Shown: positions 46,246-55,810, counted from the first letter of the stretch. The stretch is DNA of 64,000 bases from Heterocephalus glaber (GCF_000247695.1 NW_004624795.1:2965307-3029306), one strand, 5' to 3'. A program made the numbers and translations. Notes: generated by a model from the letters alone, not told the origin.

Positions 46246-48927
46246 ACCAAACTGACTTGTGGTGTTTCTTTGTGCAGTATTGGATTGAACCCAGGGCCTT
46301 TGCACTGAGCTACATCCCCAGTCTTTAATTTTTCAGTACTGGGGATCAAACTCCGGTCCTTGAGCTTGCAGGGCAGGCCTTTTTTAATTTTTAATTTTGA
46401 GGCAAGGCCTTGAACTTGCTATGCGGACCAAGCTGAGCTTGAACTTTTGATCCTCCTGCCTTGGCCCCCACAGTGCTGGGGTTACAGGTGTGGAGTACTG
46501 TGCCCGGTACTGGACTCTTCAAGATTTTACTTTCGAAATACCTCGTCTCTACTCTGCTGAGCCTCGCTCTCCCACAGCCCAGTCTTCCTGTCCTGTCTCA
46601 AAGCCCCACTCCAACCTGGCCATCCACACCAGAGTAACTTTTCTGCTACACAGTTGAGCAAGCCACTCCTCCTGGAGTCAGGAGGTCATGTCCCCGGCAG
46701 AAGGAAACCCCAGTCTTGGCCTGCATCCTCACTGTGCAGGGCTGATGAACCCGAAGGTGTGCCCTCTGCCCCTTCTGCCCAGGCCACAGCAGGCAGCTCT
46801 CCTACTGCCTCACATACTGCACAAAATCTTCTCCACAAGGGAGCTCACGCATGTCCAAGAGCACACAATGCATGTGAACCCAGAGGCTGCAGGAAACCCT
46901 CGGCTGGCAGCCCTTCCTCTCCAGGCCAGAGTCTTCCCGGCAAGCACCAGCTGGAGACTGGGAAGCAGCACACAGGCCTGGGGGCCTTTTCTCTGGAACT
47001 ACTCTCACTTCGAGATTTCCCCCAGTAAGAAGGCACAGACTCCTTCCAATGTGATCCCAGGGGTCACAACCCAGGTAGGGCGCAGGTGGCCGCCTCCTGG
47101 GTTCAGAACCTACAGAGCTTTTCCTCCATCACTGAGCCTTTCAGGCTTCTTACCAATACACTCCTTACCTGATGTCCCCTGTCCCTGTGGGTGTGGCACT
47201 GGGACTGAACCCAGGGCCTTCCCACTGCACTATACCCCCAGCCCGTTTTTATTTTGAGACCAGGTCTTGCTAAATTGCTAAGTTTCATAGGCTGGGCTTG
47301 ACCTTGCAATGCTCCTGCCTGGGCCTCCCAGAGCACTGGGATGATATGCCTGCACCCCCACATCCTGCTTCCCAAGCCTTTCTCTTTTTTTGGTTTTGGG
47401 GATTGGACTCAGGAACCTGCACTTACAAGGCAGGTGCAGTGCCACTGAGCTAAATCCCTGGCCCAACTCTTCTTTCCTTGCTAGGGTGTAAAGCATGATG
47501 GCCTTGGCTGTAAAATGAGCTGGTCTCAGGACTGGTTTAACTCAGTGGTGCTGCCACCTGCCTTGAAAGCACAAGGTCCTGAGTTCGATCCCCGGTACCC
47601 CTCCCCAAAATAAAATAAACACACCCCCAGGAACAACCATCCCTTTTCTCAAGGATCCCAGAGAAATGGCACACGGACCTTTGCAGAGAGAATAGCTCAG
47701 GGAGAAACCCCCATCCCCACTGCAAGGCCACTGGCCCAAATCTCCATCAGGAACAAGCTTGTCCAAGCGTGGCCCAGGGACAGCATGGCCCACAGGACTG
47801 TAACCTTTCAACATCATCAGCACTGCTACTGGGACTTTCTGTGACTGGGCTGCATGGTGCTCAGGGAGAGACTGTGCAGGTGACAACAGAGCAAGGTGCA
47901 GGGGTCAGCGCTCCACACTTGCCACAGAGTGGAAACCCGTGTGTCCCAGGCACTCATGTGTGTGTGACCAGCGATTCCTGCAAACAGTGCTGCACCCTCC
48001 TGACATGTGTGCCGACGAACACAGGCACTCACCGTTACTGAGCAGACTCGGAAGCGTTCTTACCTAATCGTTAAACCTGGGCATGTTGTTATCTCATAAA
48101 ATAATGTTAAAATTGTTTTTTAGGGGCCAGGGATTTAACTCAGTGGTTCCACCGCCTGCTGCGCAAGCGCAGGACTCGAGTTCAAACCCCAGCACACACA
48201 CAAAAAAATGGTTTTTTAGCAGCTGTGGTAAAGGAAGCACAAAAGTGTATTAAACAGTTTATTTGCAGGCCGGAGATTTAGCTCAGTGGTTTTGCTGCCT
48301 GCTGCGCAAGTGCAAGGATCAGAGTTTGATCCCTGGTACTGACAAAAAAAAAAAAAAAAAAAAAAAAAGTTTATTTGCTCAAGGCAGTGTTCTAATGACA
48401 TCACCAAGACTGGAGATGTGCTAATTAAAAAATAAAGGCCGGGCCGGGGATTTAGCTCAGTGGTTCCAGTGCCTGCCTTACAAGCACAAGGTCCCGAGTT
48501 CGAGCCCCAGTACAAAAAAAATTAAAAAATAAAAAATAAAAAATAAAGGCCGGTCCACTAGTTACACGTGAACTGTGTATCATATGTTTTGCCCAAGGCT
48601 CCTCCTCCTCACCCAGCATGGCCCAGTCAGGCCAAGGCTGGGCACCCACGGTGTGGGACCAGCCAGGGCAGGGACACTCACCACGCGAGCAGGCCACGAG
48701 GGCGCTGTCCGTGCAGTGAACAGCTAAGCAGCCGACAATACGAGCACTGAAGCCCCGCGACCCTGGAGCTCAGAATGGCAGGAACACCTGCAAGCTTTGG
48801 CCAAAGCAGGCAGTGAGACCAAGGGCCTGCTTCCACAGGCAGAGGCGCCTGGCGGAGGACCACCCACCTGATTAAAAGTGGGGGGCGGGGGGCCAGGCGG
48901 GGGCGGCGGGGGCGGCGGGATTGGCAT
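33395..48927 (-). CDS. WIPF2: WIPF2 (WIRE), WAS/WASL-interacting protein (whole coding span)
   Basis: WIPF2 belongs to the WIP/verprolin family. It binds actin through a WH2 domain, SH3 and profilin ligands through proline runs, and the WASP/N-WASP EVH1 domain through its C-terminus, regulating cytoplasmic actin assembly and receptor endocytosis. Seven coding exons give 1317 nt (438 residues; human 440 from memory): 48868-48927, 44242-44374, 43584-43700, 42038-42694, 35138-35344, 33758-33859, 33395-33435. All phases close and all introns are GT-AG. Visible in order: polyproline start MPIPPPPPPPPGPPPP; WH2 at about 33-55 with LKKV at 49-52; a glycine-rich stretch; a long proline-rich middle with several PPPPPP blocks; and a WASP-binding tail from 392 with FESKYSFHPVEDFPAPEEYK. 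The 5' non-coding first exon is not seen and probably lies beyond 64000. Confidence 0.96.
33571..33644 (-). repeat. ID SINE in WIPF2 intron 7
   Basis: GGTACCGGGGATGGAACTCA to GCTAAATCCCGGGCCC. Only 114 bp from exon 7, same strand as the gene. Confidence 0.9.
33758..33859 (-). CDS. WIPF2: WIPF2 exon 7 (residues 392-425, WASP-binding)
   Basis: It encodes DDFESKYSFHPVEDFPAPEE, then YKHFQRIYPSKTHR. This tail wraps the EVH1 domain of N-WASP/WASP in WIP-family proteins. Human reads SKTNR where this copy has SKTHR. Acceptor TTTCACAG, donor GTGAGG. Confidence 0.96.
33860..35130. other. WIPF2: WIPF2 intron 6, left part
   Basis: Unique sequence with a probable MIR remnant in reverse at about 34640-34700 (TTACAGATAAGGGAAGAGG, CCAAGTAACAG). 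Nothing else recognised. Confidence 0.5.
35138..35344 (-). CDS. WIPF2: WIPF2 exon 6 (residues 323-391), polyproline with GGC run
   Basis: It encodes APPPPPPTVRNGARDAPPPP, YRMHGAEPPSRGKPPPPPS, TPAGPPPPPPPLRNG and HRDSITTVRSFL. The seven-proline run is written by seven GGC triplets on the plus strand at about 35188-35208. Acceptor CTCCGCAG, donor GTGAGC. Confidence 0.95.
35188..35208 (+). repeat. WIPF2: (GGC)7 triplet run in WIPF2 exon 6
   Basis: Seven GGC units that encode the PPPPPPP stretch on the minus strand. Confidence 0.85.
35547..35621 (+). repeat. ID SINE
   Basis: GGGGCCGGGGATTTAGCTCA to TTCGATCCCCAGTAC; tail replaced by G-rich sequence. Confidence 0.9.
35645..35805 (+). repeat. Degraded B1-ID dimer
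   Basis: B1 half with GCGATCCCAGCGCTCTGAGA, ID half with AGGTTCAGCCCCCAGTAAC. Confidence 0.6.
35915..36021 (-). repeat. B1 SINE
   Basis: GAGACAGGGTCTTCCTAAGA to GGTACCACCCCTGGCC. Confidence 0.8.
36021..36800. other. Intronic unique sequence
   Basis: A C/T-rich 780 bp with a long plus-strand open frame (start 35918) that begins inside a B1; no exon supported. Confidence 0.5.
36785..36906 (+). repeat. ID SINE with 16-bp target duplication
   Basis: AAAAAGTGGCAACATC occurs immediately before the element and again after its A tail. Confidence 0.95.
37062..37134 (-). repeat. ID SINE with target duplication
   Basis: CATCTTTTTAAACTCTTA flanks both ends, inside the MIR. Confidence 0.95.
37215..37400 (-). 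repeat. ID SINE followed by B1 SINE
   Basis: ID 37215-37290, B1 37291-37400, both reverse. Confidence 0.85.
37714..37862 (+). repeat. B1 SINE with internal duplication
   Basis: GCCAGCCTGGGCTATACAGTG followed by a second GGCCAAGCTGAATTACATAG segment. Confidence 0.85.
37863..38250. other. AT-rich intronic sequence
   Basis: TGACAGTTTTTAA occurs twice (about 37998 and 38020). No gene or known repeat recognised. Confidence 0.4.
38262..38430 (-). repeat. B1-ID dimeric SINE
   Basis: ID half 38262-38318, B1 half from 38319. Confidence 0.75.
38941..39199 (-). repeat. Two B1 SINEs
   Basis: Copies at 38941-39043 and 39082-39199, both reverse and diverged. Confidence 0.7.
39291..39400 (+). repeat. 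ID SINE
   Basis: GGGATTTAGTTCAGCGGCGC to TTCGATCTCTGGTACC, A20 tail. Confidence 0.9.
39530..39745 (+). repeat. B1-ID dimeric SINE
   Basis: B1 half 39530-39635, CATT-repeat linker, ID half 39668-39718. Confidence 0.8.
39775..39890 (-). repeat. B1 SINE, degraded
   Basis: CTTGAGACAGAGCCCTGAT to GGTGTGTGCAGCCATGCTGG. Confidence 0.6.
39915..40165 (+). repeat. Possible MaLR-type LTR remnant
   Basis: GGGTGGGACTTTGGGGAGGT, CATCAGTGGGTTCC and CTATGGACTGAAACATCTGC resemble mammalian LTR-element consensus phrases, but alignment is by memory. Confidence 0.35.
40693..41475 (-). repeat. SINE pile-up: two IDs, one B1-ID dimer and three B1s
   Basis: ID 40693-40766; ID half 40785-40838 with B1 40855-40985; B1 41000-41120; ID 41137-41210; B1 41211-41330; B1 41338-41475. 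All in reverse orientation. Confidence 0.8.
41476..42037. other. WIPF2: WIPF2 intron 5 beside exon 5
   Basis: C-rich unique sequence. No exon seen. Confidence 0.5.
42038..42694 (-). CDS. WIPF2: WIPF2 exon 5 (residues 104-322), proline-rich
   Basis: The largest exon, 657 nt, open throughout. It encodes SRAAAPRPPASAASGRP, SLPELPRMQRPSLPDLS, the SSSAPPPPPPGRRANAPP block, LPPTPGQRLHPGREGPP, SLAPPPPPYRQPPG and RHNSLHRKTPGP. Many SH3-binding PxxP cores, no globular fold expected. Acceptor GTCCGCAG, donor GTAAGT. Confidence 0.95.
43003..43077 (-). repeat. ID SINE with target duplication
   Basis: CTTTGATTTAA lies before and after the element. Confidence 0.93.
43078..43580. other. WIPF2: WIPF2 intron 4, unique sequence
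   Basis: No repeats or exons recognised beyond the flanking ID. Confidence 0.5.
43584..43700 (-). CDS. WIPF2: WIPF2 exon 4 (residues 65-103)
   Basis: It encodes KPKGSGGSYGSGAAALQPKG, then GLFQGGVPKLRPVGTKDSA, the glycine-rich linker with the second, weaker WH2-like patch known in the family. Acceptor TTTGCAG, donor GTATGT. Confidence 0.95.
44242..44374 (-). CDS. WIPF2: WIPF2 exon 3 (residues 21-64, WH2 domain)
   Basis: It encodes ANTEQPKLSRDEQRGRNALL, then QDICKGTKLKKVTNINDRS. The helix and the LKKV actin-binding motif of a WH2 domain are both visible. Acceptor CTCCTCCAG, donor GTAAGT, one base carried. Confidence 0.95.
44380..45280. other. WIPF2: WIPF2 intron 2 with MIR remnants
   Basis: Reverse MIR-like pieces at about 44685-44770 (TCATCCCCATCTGCAAAGTG) and 44905-44990 (GGAAAGTCACCATCGTGTGA). 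Confidence 0.5.
45282..45460 (+). repeat. B1 SINE and truncated ID SINE
   Basis: B1 45282-45375 with CATT-repeat tail; ID from 45410 loses homology after CTGCCTTG. Confidence 0.75.
45570..45685 (+). repeat. B1 SINE
   Basis: GGCGTGGCGGTGCATGTCTG to GAGCCTGTCTCAAAG. Confidence 0.85.
45943..46016 (-). repeat. ID SINE
   Basis: CAGTACCAGGGATCAAACTC to GCTACATTCCTGGCCC. Confidence 0.85.
46183..46241. repeat. (TC)n microsatellite
   Basis: Nearly pure CT dinucleotide tract of roughly 60 bp. Confidence 0.95.
46265..46510 (-). repeat. B1-ID dimer split by a truncated younger ID
   Basis: Old ID half to 46322, truncated ID 46333-46379, B1 half 46390-46510. Confidence 0.65.
46511..47180. other. WIPF2: WIPF2 intron 2, unique sequence
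   Basis: No exon or repeat recognised. Confidence 0.5.
47185..47464 (-). repeat. B1-ID dimer and a separate ID SINE
   Basis: ID half 47185-47245, B1 half 47246-47365, then young ID 47392-47464. Confidence 0.8.
47527..47599 (+). repeat. ID SINE
   Basis: ACTGGTTTAACTCAGTGGTG to TTCGATCCCCGGTACC, with 5' divergence. Confidence 0.85.
48123..48530 (+). repeat. Three ID SINEs in a row
   Basis: IDs at 48123-48194, 48268-48340 and 48441-48513. GTTTATTTGC flanks the second; AATAAAGGCCGG flanks the third. Confidence 0.93.
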
Positions 48928-48996
48928 CCTTGCCCTGCTCCCAGTTGGCACTGCTCTCTCTCCGTCTCCCCCTGCAGCCTTAGGTCACTCATATAC
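48868..48996 (-). CDS. WIPF2: WIPF2 exon 2 (start codon; residues 1-20)
   Basis: The acceptor TTTCATTTGCAG precedes about 69 nt of 5' UTR. The ATG at 48927 opens MPIPPPPPPPPGPPPPTFNQ, the actin/profilin-binding polyproline start typical of WIP proteins. Donor GTGGGT, phase 0. Confidence 0.94.
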
Positions 48997-49399
48997 CTGC
49001 AAATGAAAGAGAATCTGTCAGACAAACAGCACCACCAGAGTCACTGAGTGCGAGGAGGACCAAGCACAGCACCCGAGAGGGACTGAGTGTTCATGTCCTG
49101 GGTCCACCGGGACACAGTCCAGGCCATGGGGCATTTTCTCTGGGAAAGGCTTTGTGGGAGACACAGTGTCTGCTGCAGGTCACGCCTGGTTAACATCGAG
49201 GCCAGCACGGTGGATGGAAGCACAACCGAGCCCCAGCCCAGCCCAGCCCAGCTCTTCCTTACTGAAAAGCACAGAGAGACACATCCTCAGGCCCAGACTC
49301 CAGCACTGCAGGGTCCTCCTGGTGCACGCACGTGTCCGTGTCGGTGACAATGCAGTGATACGACCCCCCGCTGCTGTTTCCAGTCCTGTGTTTGTTTTT

Positions 49400-49472
49400 G
49401 GTACCAGGGATTGAACTCGGGTCCTTGTGCTTGCTCAGCAGGTGGCGAAACCACTGAGCTAAATCCCCGGCC
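49400..49472 (-). repeat. ID SINE with target duplication
   Basis: TTTCCAGTCCT occurs on both sides. In WIPF2 intron 1. Confidence 0.93.
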
Positions 49473-49689
49473 ATTTCCAGTCCTTTGACTCGTGTCTGCC
49501 TATTCCTCTCTATACCTGCTTCCTGGTTCTTCCTCTCCAGAATGTCAGTGTTCTGTGAACTGTCAAACAGAGATGAAACCACAGGCTAAGCAGCATTGTC
49601 AGGAGGACTTCTTTCACCCTGCACCCTGCACTGAAGTGTCCCCCATTGCCTTCACAGCATGACAGCTTGAGAGCTCTTTTCTCTCCCAC

Positions 49690-49775
49690 ACAGGAGTCTC
49701 ACCACAGTATCAAGGCTGGTCTCTAACTCCTGGGCTCTAGTGATTGTCCTGCCTATACACACCACCACACCCAGC
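49690..49775 (-). repeat. B1 SINE fragment
   Basis: GGAGTCTCACCACAGTATCA to CACCACCACACCCAGC. Confidence 0.6.
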
Positions 49776-49779
49776 TTAC

Positions 49780-50710
49780 AGCTCTTCTCAGTGTTGAGTA
49801 ATAGTCCACTGTCCAGATGGACCTCGGACTAGCCATGTCCTTCTACAGACACACCCGTGTGCAGGGTTTCCTGTGGATACCAAGGAGTGGGACAGCTGGA
49901 CCACATGCTGGGATCATGTCCAGCTCTGCCAGCTCCGCACACTCCTCCCAGCGTGGCTGCACACTCTGAACCCACAGGGAGAGGGTGGTTTCTGTGGATC
50001 CACACCCTCGCCGGCCTCTGGCGCTGTGGGCATTCTCGACGTTGGGCGTTCCGGTAGGTACAGAATGGGATGCTGGTTTTTTGAAACAGGGTTTCACTCT
50101 GCAGTGCAGGCTGGCCTTAAGCTCACAACCCTGCCTCAGCCTCCAGGTTGGTATCCTGTTTTTCTTGTATTTGGGGAGGGGGTTAGTACCAAGGATCGAA
50201 CTAAGAACCTTGTGCTTGCCAGGCAGGTGTGACACCACTGAGCTGCATCCCGGGTCCGGTACTCTGTTTTTGTGTGTAGTTCCCTAGCACACAGTGTAAT
50301 CGTGAATACCTGTTCTATGCTTTGTTTTGTTTTTTGAGACAGGGTCTGGCTATGCAGTTCAGGCTGGCCTCAAAATCACAGTGACCCTCCTGCCTGAGCC
50401 TCCCGAGTGCTGCGAGTTCTTGTGTTTCTTGTCATCTATAACCTCTGGAGAGGTGTCTACTTCAGGCTGTTGGCCTCGGTTTCCTTCCTGGTGGCTGCTG
50501 CTCTATCCCTGAGGTACACCCTTGGCTCTACTGACCTTTTCTAAACTGGGCCGTTTTGGTTTCCCAGTGTGAGGTTTTAAGAGCTCTCCGTACATTTTGG
50601 ATGACGGTGTAGCGTAAGATACGCCTTTTCCAAATTTTTCTCCTGGTCTGTGGCTTGTCTGCTCGTTCTCCTGATTTTTACAACCCCTTAAAATCTGAGA
50701 GCCATTTTCA
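49780..50710 (+). mobile_element. Old L1 (LINE-1) 3'-end remnant, interrupted by B1 and ID
   Basis: Phrases typical of ancient L1 3' UTRs appear in consensus order: AGTAATAGTCCACTGTCCAG, ATCCACACCCTCGCCGGCCT, GGAGAGGTGTCTACTTCAGG, TTTTAAGAGCTCTCCGTACA and TTTTTCTCCTGGTCTGTGGC. B1 (50080-50155), ID (50182-50256) and B1 (50330-50415) insertions split it. No coding capacity remains. Confidence 0.7.
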
Positions 50711-51210
50711 GTTTGTGAGCCACCCAAAAGCAGCCGGTGTAGTGCATGGGACCCACCGGCCAGAGTTCCCTGGTACCTGGTACAGCCACAGCCACACAGC
50801 ATGGGCAGGCATCGGCCCCACACGAGGCCACGCAACTCTGACACTCACACTCAGCAGCTGTCCCTCAGCCAGTCTGCAGGGGAAACCCAGAGGCCTAACT
50901 CACCCAAGACGTGAAAGTAAGGAACCAGAGGAACCAGAACTGAGGAAGAGTACACACATCTCTCCAAAAAGCTCGGCACCAAGGAAATTCCATTCGACAG
51001 AAACAAAAAGGGAAGCCAAAACAGTGAGATGGCTCTCACATAAGGTGACCAGCATCGCCATGGATGCGCCAGGAGCAGTGGTGAGCAAGGCAACTCAGGA
51101 GCTCAGACACAGGACTCACAGGCCACCTGCAGCACACACGGGAGACCAAACGCACCGAGGCGGGCCTCAAGATCAACCGGCAGCAGACACAGTGGCCATG
51201 CCTGTGACCC
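50710..51210. other. Intronic unique sequence
   Basis: A plus-strand open frame of 187 codons spans 50655-51218 but starts in the L1 remnant; no exon supported. Confidence 0.5.
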
Positions 51211-51214
51211 CACC

Positions 51215-51360
51215 CTGAGGGAGGCTGGGGCTCAAGAATCACCAGTTCAAACCCAGCCTGGGCAATGTGGCCACTTACTGAGACCTTGTATCAAAAAAAT
51301 AAAAGAGCTGCAGCTGCAGCTCCCTGCAAAGGCCCTAGGTCCCATCCCCAATACTACCAG
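51215..51360 (+). repeat. Degraded B1-ID dimer
   Basis: B1 half with GAGGGAGGCTGGGGCTCAAG, ID half with GGTCCCATCCCCAATAC. Confidence 0.6.
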
Positions 51361-51761
51361 AGGTGGTATGAAGGGGTCAAACCAGCAAACCCCTGGGAAG
51401 GCCGGGCTCTTTCTGATGATTTCCCTGCAGGGTAACCGAGACCTCTTAAATAAGGAACTGACCTCAACTTTGCTCTATGCCCTGGGAACGATGAAAGGGA
51501 AAATATTCCTAATGTTCTGTAAACCAGGAGAGAACTGATGAGACTTGTGACCAGAAATCACCACAGCTTCCAATCTTGCCAGTGGCCTTGGGCCGCCCGG
51601 AGCTGTGCGCGCAGACACAGACAGCAGCGATGGTACTCAGCTGGTGGCTCTCACGGGAGGGTGTCTTAACCCCCTCCACACCTTCTCAGTTCTGGTTTCA
51701 AAGCTAAATGGTATTTCTGCATATGGATCTAACACAACAGCTGTTAAAAACTGATCAAAAT

Positions 51762-51930
51762 ATAGCCAGGTATGGTGACACACACCTGTAACCCTAGCCC
51801 TGGAGGCTGTGGCAGGAGGATCCCAGCCTAGACAACTTAGCAAACCTGTCTCAAAATTAAAGAGGGTGGGGGAGACTGTGGATGTAGCTCCGTGCAAAGG
51901 CCCTGAGTAGTTCAATCCCCAGTACTTCAC
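51762..51930 (+). repeat. B1-ID dimeric SINE
   Basis: B1 half 51762-51860, ID half 51870-51925. Confidence 0.75.
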
Positions 51931-51934
51931 ACAA

Positions 51935-52700
51935 AAAAGACAAATTCAGGCCTTTTGAGAGCACTGTCTATTACAATGAGAATCTAATATTGTGAGGTTA
52001 AACCTGAAACAACTAGAAAGCTCTCTACAGAATTACTTCTTTTCCGATCTATTAAATTAGAACTAAAGCCTCATCCATGGCTCTTCAGGGCCCTTGATTT
52101 TCAGAAACATTTTGAGTTCAGCAGCACAGTGCTTCTCATGTCCTTGGTGAGCCCTGCTGGTGAGCCCTCCACGTCCTCAGGAGTCAGGTCTTTGAGTAAG
52201 ATGAAGGCATTATTTACATTATCCCAATATCAAACATATCAGAATTCAGAGATATGTCTTCACAGCTCTTGAGTAATGTAACTTAAAAAAGTGCTTCCTT
52301 CTAAAAACTCACTTTTCTACTTAATTTCCTAATGTTTCAGAGCAAATATTCCTACAGTTGAAGAACAGGAGACTTCCTTAGTCCAGACACCAACTATTGT
52401 CTTTGCATTTGATAGATGAAGGATCCAATTTAGTTGTTGCTTTTTCATATACTTAAAATTATCTAAGAGGTATCCTAGTTACCACTACAATCTGGAGCCT
52501 TATTCAAATGGCATTTTGCTGCTACAAAACTGCAGGTTATTTTAAAAAGAAAAAAACATTCTAAATCTTAGTATTACCTTCTACTTTCATACCTCAGGAA
52601 ACAGCCCTTTCCTTTTATTTCAGTTTAGATTACAAAGTAAATTATAGTTTTCAAAGTAACCAGCAAAATCCTAAAGTGCTGGAGAAGGAATGACTTCAAA
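51935..52700. other. AT-rich repeat-free intronic stretch
   Basis: About 760 bp without SINEs in a SINE-dense intron; no exon seen. Confidence 0.45.
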
Positions 52701-52712
52701 AGTAAACTATGT

Positions 52713-52800
52713 GGGGCCGGGGATTTAGCTCAGTGGTTCCGCCGCCTGCCTCGCAAGCACAAGGTTCTGAGTTCGATCCCCGGCACACAAAAAAAGTAAA
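52713..52800 (+). repeat. ID SINE, near consensus, with target duplication
   Basis: GGTTCCGCCGCCTGCCTCGC is intact. AAAAGTAAACT flanks both sides. Confidence 0.95.
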
Positions 52801-52804
52801 CTGC

Positions 52805-52995
52805 GACCAGGCAGGGTGGTGCGTGCCTGCAATCTCAGCACTCTGGGAGGCTGAGGCAGGAGGATCAAAAGTTCAAGCCCAGCCCAGAAAACTCAGTGAC
52901 TTAGCAACACCCTGTCTCAAAATAAAAAATTAAAAAGGGCTAGGGACGTGGCTCTGTGGGAGGGCATTGGGTTCAATCCCAGTACTGCAAAATAA
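52805..52995 (+). repeat. B1-ID dimeric SINE
   Basis: B1 half 52805-52925, ID half 52936-52990. Confidence 0.85.
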
Positions 52996-53060
52996 AATGA
53001 TAAAATTAAATATACACAGCAAGCTGCCTCTCTTGCACCTCAAAGTCTTTTTTTTTTTTT

Positions 53061-53135
53061 GGTACCAGGGATCGAACTCGGGTCCGTCCACTTGCGAGGC
53101 AGACAGCGGAACCACTGAGCTAAATCCCCGGCCCC
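53061..53135 (-). repeat. ID SINE with target duplication
   Basis: CCTCAAAGTCTT flanks both ends. Confidence 0.95.
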
Positions 53136-53266
53136 TGTTCCTCAAAGTCTTAAAGGCCTTGCTGTGCCTTGGGAGACTGAGCCACACTAACAGAAAGTTC
53201 GGATCTCGACAAGAGAATCATCTCAATACAGATTCAAGTATTTAACATCCTCTTAGGTCTTTTCCC

Positions 53267-53270
<4 letters not shown>

Positions 53271-53316
<46 letters not shown>
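53271..53316. repeat. (CA)n microsatellite
   Basis: About 23 uninterrupted CA units. Confidence 0.97.
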
Positions 53317-53318
<2 letters not shown>

Positions 53319-53639
53319 TGAAGGTGAAACACATCCAGGATCTCTGAAAGATCGCAATGGTCTCTAAATAACCTGAGGAAGAGAAAGCTGTGTCTGCAGT
53401 GGATGGGGTTCCAGACACCCCCCAGAACCGTGTTCTTCCACCCCGCTGTTCAGTGATGAGCTCTCTCCGCACAGCACAAAGATGGAAGACAAACAGTTGG
53501 TGGAAAGAGAAAGCCAGTTCCTCTGTGACAAACAAAGTCCCATCTTAATAGAGAATGGAGTTTTTGTTCTGTGTATTTTAATCTCGCCCAGAAGGAACTG
53601 CAATCTTGTTGAACAGGGCTTCAATAACTCAGTAAGAGC

Positions 53640-53840
53640 TGGGTGTGGTTCCACACAACTATAATCCCAGCTTCTGGGGAGGCCTGAGGGAGGAAGGTGG
53701 CAAGGGCGAGGCTACCCTAGGCAATTTAGTGAGACAGTCTCAAAATTAAAAAAAGGAAAAGGGCTGGGGCTACAGCTCAGTGGTGGAGCACTTGCCTAAC
53801 ATATACAAGGTCCTGGGTTCCATCCTTTGTATCACCAAAC
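53640..53840 (+). repeat. B1-ID dimeric SINE
   Basis: B1 half 53645-53745, ID half 53762-53835 with the older GGTGGAGCACTTGCCTAAC centre. Confidence 0.85.
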
Positions 53841-53979
53841 AAAACCAAACCAGATGGGTGATAGAACTTTGAGCATGGATATTAAAACCCACTGATGGAT
53901 GAATCAGCCATTCATACTCTTTCTACACAACTGTCTCTAGAATTCATTCACACTGAACAAATTCAAAACGACCATGTCT

Positions 53980-54130
53980 GCTGGGCGTGGTGGCACAGGC
54001 CTGTGATCCCAGCACTGGGGGAGAGGGAGCCTGAGGCAGGGGGATCATGAGTTCAAGGCCAGCCTAAGCTACAAGTGTTCAGAGCCAGTCTGAATCATAT
54101 AGTGAGACTGTCTGGAAAAAAATAAATTAA
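53980..54130 (+). repeat. B1 SINE with internal duplication
   Basis: GGGCGTGGTGGCACAGGCCT; the GGCCAGCCTAAGCTAC segment is echoed as GAGCCAGTCTGAATCAT. Confidence 0.85.
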
Positions 54131-54288
54131 AAAAAGCAAAGGCCAGGCCTACTTTGTATAATTTCTCAACCAAGTTTAGTTACTTTAGCAAGAAACCAAA
54201 GATAAACTGAATGGATAGTTGTTAAACTGGAGTCTAAATTCAAGAACAATTTCACCCCAGTCTGATAAGTACTTAACTTTTTTTTTTT

Positions 54289-54362
54289 GGTACCAGGGAT
54301 CGAACTCAGGACCTTGCGCTTGCGAGGCAGGCGGCAGAACCACTGAGCTAAATCCCCAGCCC
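54289..54362 (-). repeat. ID SINE, near consensus
   Basis: GACCTTGCGCTTGCGAGGCA intact; TAACTTTT on both sides. Confidence 0.95.
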
Positions 54363-54507
54363 TAACTTTTGATTCTTAATACCCCTATGATGGCCCATTT
54401 GGTGCCAGGTTACACATTATTTTGAAATGAAAAGTAAATTCTGCAGCAACATCTCTATCTTTGTCTATTTTACTCAATAAGCTCTTTTCTTCTTTCTTTT
54501 TCTTTTT

Positions 54508-54625
54508 TTGGAGACAGGGTTTCACTCTGTAGCTGGCTTTGAACTCACTATGTAGCCCAGGCCTGCCTCAGCCTCCCCAGTGCTGGGGTCGCTGGCATAC
54601 ATCAGCACACCAGGCTACACCTAAT
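54508..54625 (-). repeat. B1 SINE
   Basis: GGAGACAGGGTTTCACTCTG to CATCAGCACACCAGGC. Confidence 0.8.
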
Positions 54626-54629
54626 AAAC

Positions 54630-55810
54630 TCTTAAGCACACAGTAGGTGGTCAATAGTCACTTGCCGAAGAAAACGACAGGAAATCCTAGAGTAGCAAAG
54701 TCCAGGGTGGGTGGGGGTGGGGGGGTGTCTAACGATCCATCGAGCCTGAGTAGAGGGAGCGCAGCGCAGGAAGGATTGACAGCCCACAGAGAAAGGACGG
54801 AGAGTGGGGACATCTGTGGGAAGAGGAAAGAGGGCACAAGCACTGTGTGCTCAGCAGAATTCAAGACACTTCTCATTTTCAAACTCCATTCATTCACCAC
54901 TGTCCACCCATCGCCCCCACTTCGCAGTGTCATCCATAGTACTCAAGTGTCCCTGGATGATGAGGATTGCTGTGGGATGACAGTGCCCACTGGGGATGGC
55001 TTCTGGTCCCCAGAGATGTGTGGCACCGTGAAGACCCTCAATGGATCGATCACCAAAACTAAAGCAGGGTTCTGGCTGGCACCCAGTGGATGAAGGAGGC
55101 CACTGTCACCCATGCCCCAGAGGAGAGCCCACAGCACTCATCGGGCAAGGCTGATAAACCCTGCCCTAGAAGCTCAGGGAGCCGAGTTTCTATGATACTG
55201 CAGCTTCCATCACAGTGGAAGGACAAGGAAACAAGCATCATCTGGGTATTCCCATTCCTGTGGAAGGAATGGAAAGGCGCAGGAGCTGGCACAGAGCGTT
55301 GGAGCATCATTTCAGATGGGTCTGCGAGATATGGGGCCATCAACCCAAAGGGACAGGAGTGCTCATCGTGGGAGCTCGCTGGGTGGCAAGGAGCCAGTGA
55401 GCAGGCAGGAGTGGGGTGGCCAGTAGGGAGGAGATGTCGCACGGTCACTGCCCACCAGGGGCCAAAGCACCAAAGAGTCCCTGAGCCAAGAGCTTCACCA
55501 CAGCCAGCCAGAGCTCAGTCACCTCTGCAGCCCAGGGATCCCAAGTCATTTCTCCAGCGCTAACCAGAGCCCTCCCAGGGCTAAAGTCACCTGCTAGGAC
55601 TCTGTCCCCTCACTGCCGTCACCCTGGATCCTGGACACCAGGAGGCAGGAGCTCCTTGCCACAGGTAGAATCCAGTCCCCAGGCAGAGAACCCAAGCTGG
55701 GGAAGGCCTGGAGCTGCCGGAGAGCATGCCACGCCACACCACACCAGGGGACAAGCTGATAGCATGGGCCCACAGGGCTCCACACCCAATCACAAACATG
55801 GCTCCTCTGT
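54630..55810. other. WIPF2 intron 1, 1.2 kb without repeats
   Basis: Open frames of up to 157 codons on both strands, none with splice or homology support. Confidence 0.5.

Noticed and set aside
55090..55563. 157-codon open frame in WIPF2 intron 1
   Set aside because: No family recognised, no splice signals, overlapping antisense open frame.
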